Notes under the pieces: model-generated
What the model was told of the DNA's origin: nothing
What the model saw: the letters and a program-made list of their open reading frames with translations, nothing else
Database searches by the model: none
NCBI RefSeq assembly: GCF_051106095.1
Contig: NC_135793.1
Span: 8,733,001 to 8,797,000, forward strand
Source: Pogona vitticeps
Taxonomy: Eukaryota > Chordata > Lepidosauria > Squamata > Agamidae
Direction: 5' to 3'
DNA: 64,000 bases
Translations under genes and position numbers: made by a program
Part shown: piece after piece, positions 23,870 through 36,283 of the stretch
Numbering within the stretch: position 1 is the first letter of the stretch
How the letters are laid out: every line of letters begins with the position of its first letter

Positions 23870-24052
23870 GTGTTGTCAATTCAGAACCAACTTATGGTGA
23901 CCCTAATAGGGCTTTCAAGGTAAGTGGGATATTTTTAAGGAGTGGTTTTACCAGTTCCACTCCCCCAGCCAGTTTCCATGCCCAGCAGGGATTTGAACCC
24001 TGTTCCCCAGAGTCCTAATCTGTCACTTTATCCACTACAGCACTGGGAATGC
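23870..24052 (-). mobile_element. tRNA-derived SINE (family D)
   Basis: Minus strand: GCTGTAGTGGATAAAGTGAC and GGTTCAAATCCCTGCTGGGC form a tRNA-like head. The tail is AGGGTCACCATAAGTTGGTT, close to the family-B tail. The copy at 34772 has the same layout. Confidence 0.75.
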
Positions 24053-26372
<2,320 letters not shown>

Positions 26373-26373
26373 A

Positions 26374-26500
26374 TATACTGCCCCATAGTGCTTGCAGCAC
26401 TCTTTGTGTGGCTTACAATATAATTAGGCAAGCAAACTGGGTACTCATTTTACTGAACTCAGAAGGATGGAAGGCTGCATGAACCTTGAGCCGGTTAAAT
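26374..26500 (-). mobile_element. tRNA-derived SINE with L2-like tail (family E), 3' part
   Basis: Matches the reverse of the copy at 49354: CATAGTGCTTGCAGCACTCT, GTACTCATTTTACTGAACTC and AACCTTGAGCCGG. Its 3' end faces the tetranucleotide tract, which probably grew from the SINE tail. Confidence 0.7.
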
Positions 26501-27044
26501 ATTGAATGATGGGAAAAGTTACTCCCAAAGCTCAGACCAACACTCTTAATTGCACACCTTCCTGAAAGCACCAACCTTATCTGATTTCAAAAGGGGGGGG
26601 GAGTTTGCGCTTGGATGGATAACCCCCAGGGAATCCCAAGAAAGAGTCCTGCTGGCAGAACGGCTGCCAGTCAGAATTTATAATACTGGAATGAATAGAT
26701 CACTGTCCTGAGTTGATAGAAGGCTTGCTCCCTCTGTTTTTATGTCCTGTGGGAGAAGAGGGGAATCTTATTAGATGATGTTGGCAATACCTGCTGCTGC
26801 TTCTGCTGGGGGGGGGGCGGGATGGCTTTCTGCACCCAAGTTCTACCCAAACAAGATGACTACCTGCTTATAATTGGAAATATCTGAATGAAAGCGGCAG
26901 GAATCTCATGGGAAACCGATGAGATCTATGGATCTGTCACACCTAGTGTGACCTAAGCCCCACTCCCATGAGACCTACGTTCCCACCTCAGTGTGGCTGT
27001 CATGCAGGCTTCTACGTGTGGCTTGAATGGCAGACTTCTAATTA
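26501..27044. other. No recognised feature
   Basis: Unique-looking sequence with two short G runs near 26594 and 26809. No exon or repeat was recognised. Confidence 0.4.
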
Positions 27045-27255
27045 CTGTATGTGCCATCAAGTCAATTGACGGCAGGCACACGCAACCCCTTCCGCGGAGT
27101 TTTCCAGGGAGGGAGCACTCAGGAGTTTACCATTCACTTTCTACCCGAGACTCCCTGGGGCTGCCCAGCTCGCCCAGGGCCACACAGGCTGGCTCTACTC
27201 ATAGGGTAGAGACTCAGCGGGGGATTGAACTCCCAAAGATCCAGGACTCGCGGTG
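27045..27255 (-). mobile_element. tRNA-derived SINE (family B)
   Basis: Minus strand: head GGGAGTTCAATCCCCCGCTG, GGCCCTGGGCGAGCTGGGC, and the tail reaching GTCAATTGACTTGATGGCAC. It ends about 90 bp before the CpG island. Its GC content is high for the family, perhaps from its setting. Confidence 0.75.
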
Positions 27256-27339
27256 TCTTTCTCGCGGCAGTTGATGTCCCCAATTTATTTGGCACCAGGG
27301 GAGTTTGCAGAAAAGCTGCCACGATGCCTCTTTTCTGGA

Positions 27340-28360
27340 GATCACAAGGATGAGGGCGTCTTCTTCTCCTTCTCCTCCTCCTTCCTCTTCCTTTCCCGCC
27401 TCCGAAGTCGCGCCGATTCCACGGCCACCCTGGTGCCGGGGCCGAAGTCTCCCGCTCCGCTCCGGCTCGGGGGCCGGCTTTGGCGGACCACCGCCTCCTC
27501 CTCCTCCTCCTCGCGGGGTCCCTCTGGCGGCGCCGTCTCGCCCCCGCGGCCCCTCCGCCCCAGCACGTGGAAGGCGGCCCCCCTCGGCCGGCTCGGCTCG
27601 GCGCTGGCCATTGTCCGCCGGCCCCGTCGGTGCGCATCGTGCGCGCTTTCGCCCGGAGGACGCCCCGAGGGCCGAGAGGGCGCGGCGGCGGCGGCGGTGG
27701 TGGAAGCAGAGGCGTGCGCGGCGCGGGCTCCGGCTGGGCTGGGCTGGGCTGGCTTCCTGAAGCTTGCTTTCCCCGCCTGCCTGCCTGCCTGCCTGCCTCC
27801 TCCCCTCTCCCGGACCGGCCTCGCCTCCCTTCCCGGCGGCGGCCGAGCGAGCGAGCGAGAGCTCCGCTGCGCTCCCCGCCGCGTCCGGCTCCGGCGCCGG
27901 CTCCTCCTCCTCCTCCTCCTCTTCTTCCTCCTCCTCCTCCTCCTCTCCGCGCCTCCAGCCAAGATGACAGCCGGGCGGCGGCGGCGGAGAACGGGCGGGC
28001 GGCGGAGGCGCGGCGCTTCCTCGCACCGGCTGGTACGTAGCGCCCGGCCGGGACGGCCCACCGACCCACCGACCGACCCGCCGGGACGGGCTCGGGGAAG
28101 GAAGGCGGCCGGGCGGCGGGCGCGGCCGGAGCCACCGCCCCGACGAGAGGGCCCGCGCCGTGCCGGCGGGAGAAGCGGCCTCGGCGCTCCCAGCCGCCGC
28201 GTCCCCCTGGGGCTCCCGCCGCTGGGCGGACGGACGGGGCTGGGCGGGTGGGGGGGGTCCTCTGGCCGGGATGGGAGGGGCGTGGAGCGCTTCTGCCCGG
28301 GCTGGAAGGGGTTAATGCCGGGAGGGAGGGAGGGAGGAAAGAGGGGGGGGCGATCAACTC
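27340..28360. promoter_or_regulatory. CpG island, probable host gene promoter
   Basis: About 1 kb of very GC-rich, CpG-dense DNA in an otherwise AT-moderate window. It has GGGCGG/CCCGCC boxes, tandem GCCT at 27775-27798, GAGC at 27844-27860, and CTCCTCCTCC runs at 27900-27945. No TATA box is seen. This is the layout of a broad vertebrate CpG-island promoter. Long frames on both strands (one of 407 residues on minus) come from the composition and are low-complexity Arg/Pro/Gly/Ser. Direction is not certain; a plus-strand exon is suggested below. Confidence 0.85.
27964..28032 (+). CDS. Possible first coding exon, gene not recognised
   Basis: An ATG at 27964 has a good start context (GCCAAGATGA). 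It opens 23 codons (MTAGRRRRRTGGRRRRGASS, then HRL) up to CTG|GTACGT, an acceptable splice donor at 28033. The exon would end in phase 0. The upstream CT- and GCC-rich stretch would be the 5' UTR. I do not recognise the protein start. The Arg-rich text may simply reflect CGG repeats, so the exon may be wholly non-coding, or the true reading may be another frame (AAAENGRAAEARRFLAPAG is open in the third frame). No following exon was recognised before the window end, so the first intron would be longer than 30 kb. Treat as a hypothesis. Confidence 0.25.
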
Positions 28361-28453
28361 TCAGAAGGGCTGAGTGAGAGTACACCTAATTTCGGATGGG
28401 CAGAGGTGCGGGAGACCGAAGGGGTTAACGGCGGGGGCGGCTGTTTCGAGGAA

Positions 28454-28566
28454 GTGTGTGTGTGTGTGTGTGTGTTTTAGGGGACTGCTGCTTTTTCCCC
28501 CATGCCCAAGAATGTGGGGCTGGAGGGCTGGCAGGTCCCTCCCTCCCTCCCTCCCTCCCTCCCTCC
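28454..28566. repeat. (GT)n and (CCCT)n tracts
   Basis: (GT)n at about 28454-28475 and CCTCCCTCCC units at 28538-28566. They lie at the 3' shoulder of the CpG island, which also has several long G or C runs up to 28860. Confidence 0.9.
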
Positions 28567-31500
28567 CATCTTTGGCAAGGGGGAGCTCTTTTACACACAC
28601 ACACCCCACCGCCCCCCCCCTCTGGCTCTCCAAGACTGGCAGGTTTCCTTCTTGCTTTGCTGACAAGGACCTCAGGTGGAAGGCAGGCAGCCTCTTCCCT
28701 GGGACGGGGGGGGGGCAGATCTTTGGCAGGCACAGTTGGGGGGGGGAGAACATGTATACCCGTGTGTGAGGCGAGGAGGAGCAGAAGCTGGACATGAGGC
28801 ATAGTTGACCCAGAGATCCTCCCGAGGGATCCTCTCCCTCCTTCCCCCCCCCCCGTCATTCTTCCACTTCTCCATGCCCAGGTGTTCCTCCCAGGTGCAG
28901 CTTTGAGTCTTGTGAGTGCCCTGGTATTTAGGGACCCACTTGATGGAAGTGCTGGTGGTGGGATTTTGTTGAGTTGCCAGCCGGAGGTGAGCAGGGAGGT
29001 TACACCTGTGTGCAAACCAGGTAAGGCCAGTAGGGACAAGTTATCTCTCCCAGGTGTTCCCATTGACTTTGAGTGCTGGAGTGGGTGGATGGTAAATCGT
29101 TTACCTTCCCTGGGTTTGTGAGCATCATGGTAGGGTTAAAGCTCATGTCACCTGCTTAATTAAATCATAGCTCCCTTCGCCCAGTGGCAGAGCTGGTCTT
29201 TGGAGGAATGCCACTCTGCCTTGCCATCTTTCTCTTTTCAGGAAATGCGTGATTGCAGCAGCGCGTGGATCCTGCATCTGGTTGCAGGTTCCAACTTTGC
29301 ACCAACCCGAGGTGCTGAGGTGATACCTGGAGTCTCCCTTGTTTCCCAGATCTAGTAAAGAAAATGGATCTTGTGCCCTTTCGGTAGATAATGCATTTTT
29401 TTTTCAACTGGCCGGGAAAGAGACAATAAGTTTCTTTATTATTATTATTATTTATTTAATTTATATCCCGCCTATCTAGTCATGGTGGACTACTTCTTTG
29501 TTTTAGAAGTGAGTTTACTTGCAGAGTCCAAAGCAGGGCAGCAGAATTTGCAGTGGACGGCTTGGGGATTTATCGATTTTCTGCTGGGACAGGAGGCTTG
29601 AGGTCGATGAAGATTTTGTTGTGATGTTCTGAGGATCTTGCTTTATGTTGGCAGCACTACTGGCTTTGATGCCCATTATTTCTTCCTCTAGCTAAAGCCA
29701 AAAGCTGATGAGGCGGGGGAATTTTCTAGGTTTAACCTAACATACAGAAATCCTTAAAGCTGCCCGGCTTGAGAAAAAGCTGTTAACACATGTGTTTTCT
29801 GATTGCTTCACATTTTATTTTTCTCTCCATGGACGGCATCCCCAGAACCATTTTTTTGCATCTCCGATACCCTTGGCTGCTGGATTCTTTTGACAGGGCA
29901 ATCCTGGTGAATGGTTTGGGATGTGGTGCTATCTTGCTGCATGGTCTGTTCTGACATCAGCAGGTAAGGGGGAGAGCATTGGCGCATGGAAAGTAGCCCC
30001 TCCTCTCTTTTTTTTGGTGGTCTGCTGTTGGACCCGCTGGGGCCACATCTTTACATCCAGTGCCTTCAAAGCCTTCAGTGCACTGTGGTTGAAGAGGCAT
30101 CTTGTGATCCAGAGTAATGGCTACATTGATCTCGATTTGATAGGAGCTTGCATCACCCTCTCATTTCTTTGCTGTTCTTGGTAGCCCTTCTTACACGGAG
30201 CTGTTGGCAGGCAGTGTTTCATTATTGAGAGTTGGCTCACGTGTTATCAGATGGTGTCTGTGTGAAGTTTCAGCTTCTCCAGTGGCTTAATGAAAAACTC
30301 CCCCCCTTTTTTTTAAAGCTCCCTTTCTCTGCAACCTGGCTTACCAACACACCTTCTGTTACCTTTCCAAACCCCGAGGGGTGCAAATTCCTCTAGGAGT
30401 TTTATTTTTCCAACAACTTCTGGCTTGTTAGAACAACATTTGCAAGCTGTGATGCGTGTGTGTGTCTGTATGGAGAGAGCAGGGTTGTGTCTTCAAGAGA
30501 GGGCAGAAGGCAGATCAGGATTTCTTGGTAGACTTTGGGGTCATGCACCGCAAAAGGGCAGATGTTTCTGACTTGTTTTTTTTAAAAAGCAGTAACAAAA
30601 TGTTTTTTTAATAAGTTAAATGCTGAAATAAAGAGCTTAAGCCAGCTTTCCTCATTAGCTGCCTTTCAGATGTTATAGGACCACAACTCCCATTATCCCC
30701 AGCCAGCTACTTGGAATAATAGGTGGTGTAGTCCAATGACATCTGGTAAGATCCTGAACAGGGGAGGTTTGGCTTTGTGTAAACAGGAGTGAACTTCTGT
30801 ATGAAAGGTGAACTCTGTTCCATCCCATTGCTGAAAACAAAAAATGGGATTCGGAAGTTCCTAGTTTTCTGTGCTTTGGTGTCTTTAGCTTCTGCAGCTG
30901 TAGTTGATGAATCTTGGGATCTGAGCTTTTAAAAAAGTTAGATTTGTCAATCTGGGCACCTGGTTTTTTGCAGTGTTCTGTGGCTGTCTTTACAGGGTGC
31001 CTTTCCAAGGCAGATGGGCTCCAAATATGGTAATGAGGAAGATGATGGCCACCTTCAACATATCGCTTGAGAAGATGTTACTTGTTAGACTTGGGTTCAG
31101 ATTATATGTTATAAATAACTTGCCATTAAGGAATTTCTTAAGTGCTGAGAAGAACTGATTGTTCATTTGTTATTCTTTTGAAAATGAAATAATGGAGAGG
31201 TAAGGAGAAGTTAATCTCTTTGTAGCACAAATTTTAATGATGTAAAACAACCATGAGGAATCGTATGGCACCATGAAGGCTGACACAATTGTTATACCTC
31301 ATGTTTTTACGGACTATAACCTGCAGCATCAGATGCATGGAGTATAATCCTAAAAAGTTTAGCCATGCACAGGCTCATGAGCAGTTTTGGATAAAATGAT
31401 GAATGCAAACTTTGAGGCATAAGTTGAGAATCAGGTGTTTGTTTTTTATTTCCTGATTTGTTCCTTCTGCTTTTTTTTTAAATAACTGAACAAGGCCTTT

Positions 31501-32020
31501 AGGAAGAGAGCTGTCTTTCTTAGAAGAAGGCGTTGAGTAAGAAAACGAGACCACCCTAAACCCTTGGAACAAATCCGTTGGCTCCCTTCTTGTAGAAATG
31601 CACTTTCCTGGCTAACGGAAGTGCCGTTTTTCAGGAGGTGGCATGTTGTACAGCGTCTTGGGGACAGAGATGCACGTGCTTTGGCGCTCTTGTGGTTGAC
31701 CCTTGGCTATTTAAAGACCGGGACGGTCGTGTCAGTGGCAGATGGTGTAACTCGCCTGTTTTGGCCTGGCCGTTGCACACAGCCAGCTCGAGGGCAAATG
31801 ATTTGCTCAATCAGGCGGGATTGTAAGAAATGTTTCCGGTCCCTAGTGGAATCTTTTACCCAGTTCCGAATGTGGAGAACGATTTGAATTATTCCAGGAG
31901 CGGAGCCTAATATTGGTAGGCCTAAGGCAAGATTTGCTGCCAGTTCTTTCTCTGCTGTGATTTTGAAGACCTAAATTTTTCAGGAGAGACTGGAATGACA
32001 TTGATGGCGAGTGCTTTGCT

Positions 32021-32021
<1 letters not shown>
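28567..32021. other. No recognised exon; minor scraps
   Basis: 29430-29480 has TTTAATTTATATCCCGCCTA, an L2-type 3' end scrap. 30665-30760 is a diverged copy of the palindromic family (ACCACAACTCCCATTATCCC). The rest is unassigned and may be intron if the exon at 27964 is real. Confidence 0.4.
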
Positions 32022-32061
<40 letters not shown>

Positions 32062-32215
32062 TCTTATTAGGACCAAATATATATGCATATGTATATATGC
32101 ATGTATGTATGTGTGTGTGTGCACGTGTGTGTATACACACACATATTTACATATACATATATATATATACACACATATACATATATATATATATACATAT
32201 ATATACACACATGCT
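32022..32215. repeat. Compound (TG)n / (TA)n / (CA)n tract
   Basis: A clean (TG)n to 32060, a short unique gap, then mixed TATG, TGTG, ACAC and ATAT runs to about 32215. The open frames here are products of the repeat. Confidence 0.97.
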
Positions 32216-32579
32216 TGTACTGGGTGGGTGAGGGGAGGATTTCCTCCAGCAGAACTATCCTGGGTCATAGATCTTCAGCTAGTTTAAGGAAGCCTGGGTG
32301 CCTTGACCTTTTGCTTTCTAATGATTGCTCTGACTTAGCGCCATGGCTGCTGACTTTGAATTCGTTGCTCAAAATCTTTATTAGCATGGAAAACCTTTCG
32401 GCTTCCAGATGTTTTGGCTTGCCTTTCCCACCTTCCTTACCTTTGGCTTCGTTGCCTTGGTCTAAATCATCTCTGATCTCCGCCCAGCAGCCAGAGCTTA
32501 GAGAAGTTAGGTATTTGGGCTTCAGCTCCCAGAATCCCTCCTGCTGGCTATGGTCTCTGTGGTGATTCGGAGAGCTATA

Positions 32580-32991
32580 CAGTGGTGCCTCGCATAACGA
32601 GCGCACCGTTTAACGACGAATCCGCATAGCAATCTATTTTTTGGGATCGCTAATGTGATCGCATTGCAATGTTTTAATAGCCTAAACATCGCATTGTGAT
32701 GATCGGTAAGCGTTTCGCTTACCCATCTTCGCATTGCGATGTTTGTGGAACAGCTGATCGGGGTGCCCAAAATGGCCGCCACAACCATTTTCACGGGATT
32801 TCCTCGTTTACCGAGGTGGCGAAAATGGCGGCGCTATGGAGGATCTTCACATAACAGTGAGTTTTCGCCCCATAGGAATGCATTAAACGAAGTTTAATGC
32901 GTTTCTATGGGGTTCCCCCCAGCATTGCGATGTTTCCGGATAGCGACGATTAATCTGGAACGGATTAACGTTGCTATGCAGGGCACCACTG
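32580..32991. mobile_element. Tigger/pogo-like non-autonomous element
   Basis: 412 bp from CAGTGGTGCCTCGCATAACG to its inverted partner ending GGGCACCACTG, with TA on each side (32578-32579, 32992-32993). TA duplication and CAGTGG termini point to the Tigger/pogo group of Tc1/mariner. There is no transposase frame. It contains AAAATGGCGGC and AAAATGGCCGCC, which resemble YY1 sites. Confidence 0.88.
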
Positions 32992-33111
32992 TAGTCTTAA
33001 AAAGGAAAGTTTGAATCCACTGTCCCCCCCCCCCCCCGTGCTCCTCTCCTCCTTTCTTTGCCTTAATGATCTCATGTAAGGCTTAGTGAGAGGTGTACAA
33101 TTCTGGAATAA

Positions 33112-33345
33112 TCTCCCCCTGTAGCTCAGTGGTTTAAGTATCCAGCTGGGAGCCAGAGGCTGGAAGGTCAATCTACTACTGTGCTTCCAGCGAATAGAGC
33201 CAGCCTGGGTAGCCTTGGGCCAGCTGCACAGTCCCAGGGTGCCCCCTAGAGGAAGGGAACGGGAAACCACTTCTGAGTATTCTCTACTTGGAAAACTCTG
33301 AAAAAGGTCATTGTAAGTCAGAATTGACTTGATAGCGCATGATGA
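33112..33345 (+). mobile_element. tRNA-derived SINE (family B), best copy
   Basis: A head with TGTAGCTCAGTGGTTTAAG (box A), then CACAGTCCCAGGGTGCCCCC, TTCTGAGTATTCTCTACTTG and the tail TAAGTCAGAATTGACTTGA. It ends in short GATGACAAT repeats. It is the reference copy for the family in this window. Confidence 0.85.
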
Positions 33346-33559
33346 CAATGATGACAATTTTAGAAGGAAAGAAATTAACGTGAATGTTTCCAGATAGGTT
33401 TGGCTGGGATTTTTTAGAGGCATCTACTTTTATTTCAGTGTAAATCTATAAGATGGGCTCTTGTCTCACTGCCACTGACATTGAGCATCAGCAAACAGAC
33501 CATTTAAAAATATATATACTTTTGGGGTGTGTGTGCAATTTCCAGTTTCCTTCCATCCT

Positions 33560-33622
33560 CATGGCTGGGGGAAATTTAAGAGCTGTGGTCCCAAAAAGTA
33601 ACTTTCCCAAGCTTTGTCTGGA
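33560..33622 (-). repeat. hAT-like terminal fragment
   Basis: AGCTGTGGTCCCAAAAAGTA then ACTTTCCCAAGCTTTG. On the minus strand it starts CAAAGCTTGGGAAAG, like the ends at 5593 and 24707. Confidence 0.55.
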
Positions 33623-34771
33623 AACTCCTATAGCCTGCGTCGTGGAACCGTTTGAGTGCTTTCAGGTAAGCGACTAGACGTGGACTGTCTGCACATAAGA
33701 TTGCCACAAATTTCAAGATGACCATGAAAGCGGATGACCTTGACATAAAAATTTTTTTCTGCCCTCTTCCGTGTCTTTTCCATAATGCTCATTATCTTGT
33801 TTAAAAATGTGAATATAAGAACTACAGAATGCAAAATATTTAATCTGAGTTCATCAAAACAAACAAGTTTTGTTGAACAGAAATATTTCATGTTTACATT
33901 TCTTATTTGCACATTAGCTTACAGGGAAATAGGTATTATGGAAGAACTAGGCCCTCTAGCCTGTTGCTTCCCTGATACCCATTAATAGGCCCCGACTGGT
34001 ACAGCTAATGTTCAGGAATTGTGGGAACTGTAGTCTTTTTGGACCCTTGTAGCCTGCTGTCTTTATTTCTGTACCACCTTTCGCCTGGGTGGCTCACAAA
34101 TGGTTAAAAACAGAAGCTGCTAAAACCACAATAAATTGCAACATTTAGGAGCCCTTAAACCTATAATAATATTTAGAAGGCTAGTAATTTAGAAGCAGTT
34201 TAAAAATGCACCATAAACATTATTTATGTTCAGAATTCCACAAAAAAGAACAATAAATCTGCAGCATTCCATCTTTGCTCTTTCTACGTAGAGGCTGTAG
34301 GGGTTAGTATCTATCTGGCCACATGGACTTTATTTTCTTCCTGAGACCCTGGAGCGCTTCGGTCAGTCAGAAGAGGGAGTTCAGAGTGGCCAAGATAGAC
34401 TGGTAGTCGTGTTCTGATCTTCTTTTACCACTGAACACAAGGCACAAGGGACCACCAAATGCCAGCTTGTTAAGTGCCATCAATCTTGTTCTGAATGATG
34501 ACCACCTTAGGAGGTTTTTGAGGTATGTAGGATTTTCCAGGAAAGTTAGCTGGTGAGGTTCCTTAGCTAAATCAGGATTTGAACACAGGTCTCCTGTGTT
34601 TTAATCTGTGCTATCTACTATACCCCACTGGCTGTCCTCAAGTCATTATAGAAGTATAGGAGTGGGGAACTTTTGCCTCTCCAAATTTTTTTTGGACTTC
34701 CTGCCAGAAGACCCAATTATCATGCTTGATGATGCAGGATTATGGGTGTTGTAATCCAAAACTTGACACCT
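33623..34771. other. No recognised feature
   Basis: AT-rich unique sequence. GGAATTGTGGGAACTGTAGTC near 34015 (quoted loosely, partly diverged) is another scrap of the hAT-like family. Confidence 0.35.
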
Positions 34772-35275
34772 GGTGTGGTTTAGCGGATAGATTGATGGAC
34801 TAGGAGTCTGGAAACCAGGGTTTGAATCCCTATTCAGCCATGGAACTTCACTAGTGGAGTGAAACAGGTGAAATCCCCCCGTGTTAGAGATGGGGATATT
34901 CGTATTTCTTGATGAATGTGAATATCCCCGTCGCAGTTGGCCCTAATGAAGGTCTGACTTCCTGGGATCGGACCGTCCACTCACATGCCCTGCTGTGGGA
35001 AGGGTCCCATTCTCTTCCTGCTTAGCTGGCCACTCAGCAGCCATGCAGGGAGACTCATCCTCCTGCCCCCTACCTGGAGTGGCCAGTGGAGCTCCAGGCG
35101 CCATCAGAAGGACGAGTGGGACCGGCGCCGTGGCAAGACGTATGAATGGATGGTCTCGACCCTGTGATGGGGATATTCATATACGTATGAATAGGCATAT
35201 CCCCCATCTCTAGTCCTTATATATCTCACTTACCTTGAAAGCCCTATTAGGGTCGCTATAAGATGGGTTCAACTT
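34772..35275 (+). mobile_element. tRNA-derived SINE (family D), split by a hAT-like insertion
   Basis: The head is at 34772-34884 (GGTTTGAATCCCTATTCAGC). The tail resumes at about 35213 (ACCTTGAAAGCCCTATTAGG, TCGCTATAAGATGGGTTC). The two halves line up with the uninterrupted copy at 23870 once 34885-35212 is set aside. Confidence 0.75.
34885..35212. mobile_element. hAT-like short element inside a SINE
   Basis: The ends TAGAGATGGGGATATTCGTA and its inverted partner (CATATCCCCCATCTCTA) form inverted repeats of about 17-20 bp. TAGAGATGGG ends are common in reptile hAT elements. A clean 8 bp duplication is not visible. The 328 bp interior is GC-moderate and non-coding. Confidence 0.65.
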
Positions 35276-35513
35276 GGTGGCATGTAGCAACAATCTAAAG
35301 TTCATAGAAGGCCAAAGTTTCCCCACCTGTTTTTTTGTATTAACTGGTATCATCTCTCCAGAGCATCAGGCAGCAGTCTTCCTCATCACTGGTTAACTTT
35401 TCCTTTCAGACCAGAGATGGAAAATCTGTGGTCCCTCCAGACATTGCATTTCCCATCATTATTGGCTGTGCTAGTTGGAACTGATGGAAGTTAGTGTTCC
35501 ACATCATCTATAG

Positions 35514-36090
35514 CAGACCTGGGTAAAGTGCGGCCCAAGGGCCACATACAGCCCGCAAGCTGCTTCTGTCCAGCCCGCCGGACATCAAAACCATTTATAG
35601 CTTTTTGTGTAAAGTTGATCAGTTGCTTATGTTTAACATACCGCAAAAAAACACACACCTCTTTAGTATTTGTGAAAGTTAACAAGTTTAAAATAAAAAC
35701 AATCATAACATTACTGTATTCTCGAAGGCTTTCATGGCCGGGATCTGATGGTTGTTGTGGGTTTTTCAGGCTCTTTGGCCGTGTTCTGAAGGTTCTTCCT
35801 AATGTTTCACCAGTCTCTGTGGCCGGCCTCTTCAGAGGACTGGAGTAGGAACTCCGACAGAGCATGGACAGAGTTCCTACTCCAGTCCTCTGAAGATGCC
35901 GGCCACAGAGACTGGCGAAACGTCAGGAAGAACAACCTTCAGAACACGGCCAAAGAGCCCGAAAAACCCACAACAACCATCATAACATCACTGTTTCGTG
36001 TTATTTTTAAGTAAAGTTGGTTCGGCCCCCCGAACACAGTTCAGATTTTTCATGTGGCCCCCCCTTATAGAAATTACTTGCCCACCCCTG
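35514..36090. mobile_element. hAT (Charlie-like) non-autonomous element
   Basis: Ends are CAGACCTGGGTAAAGTGCGG on the left and CTTGCCCACCCCTG on the right, inverted copies of a CAGGGGTGGGCAA-type terminus. ATCTATAG flanks it exactly (35506-35513 and 36091-36098), a perfect 8 bp duplication of the hAT form nTnnnnAn. Set aside the inner insertion at 35718-35978 and the element is about 300 bp. Confidence 0.9.
35718..35978. mobile_element. Head-to-head inverted pair of the hammerhead-like repeat, inside a hAT
   Basis: Two arms in opposite orientation meet at a palindromic centre (GGAGTAGGAACTC ... GAGTTCCTACTCC). Each has the CTGAAGA-type core and the GGGTTTTTC / GAAAAACCC outer end. ATCATAACATTACTGT (35702-35717) and ATCATAACATCACTGT (35979-35994) are a 16 bp target duplication with one mismatch. 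It is therefore younger than the hAT around it. Confidence 0.85.
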
Positions 36091-36167
36091 ATCTATAGGG
36101 TTGCTGGATCTTCAGCTCTCTTTTTAAATTGAGATATAAGGGGTAGAATTAGAGACCTTCTGGGAGA

Positions 36168-36283
36168 GCAAAACCTCTAGCTGTGGAGCCAGAGTTTGGG
36201 TGTTCAATTCCCCCACGGTGCCTCCTTGACGAGGGGCTGGACTCCATAGGTTCCCTTTCAGCTCTGCAGTTTTGAGATTATTA
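36168..36283 (+). mobile_element. tRNA-derived SINE with CR1-like tail (family C)
   Basis: CTCTAGCTGTGGAGCCAGAG and GTTCAATTCCCCCACGGTGC form the head. GGTTCCCTTTCAGCTCTGCA is the CR1-like 3' part, ending in short ATT repeats. The pair to the copy at 11340. Confidence 0.7.

Noticed and set aside
27134-28385. Long minus-strand and plus-strand open frames (up to 407 residues) across the CpG island
   Set aside because: All frames on both strands are open because of GC-rich composition. The proteins are low-complexity Arg/Pro/Gly/Ser with no domain, and they overlap a SINE at one end.
33112-33185. tRNA gene
   Set aside because: Box A and B are present but there is no closed cloverleaf or terminator, and the sequence continues into a SINE body found in many copies. 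The same applies to the other SINE heads.
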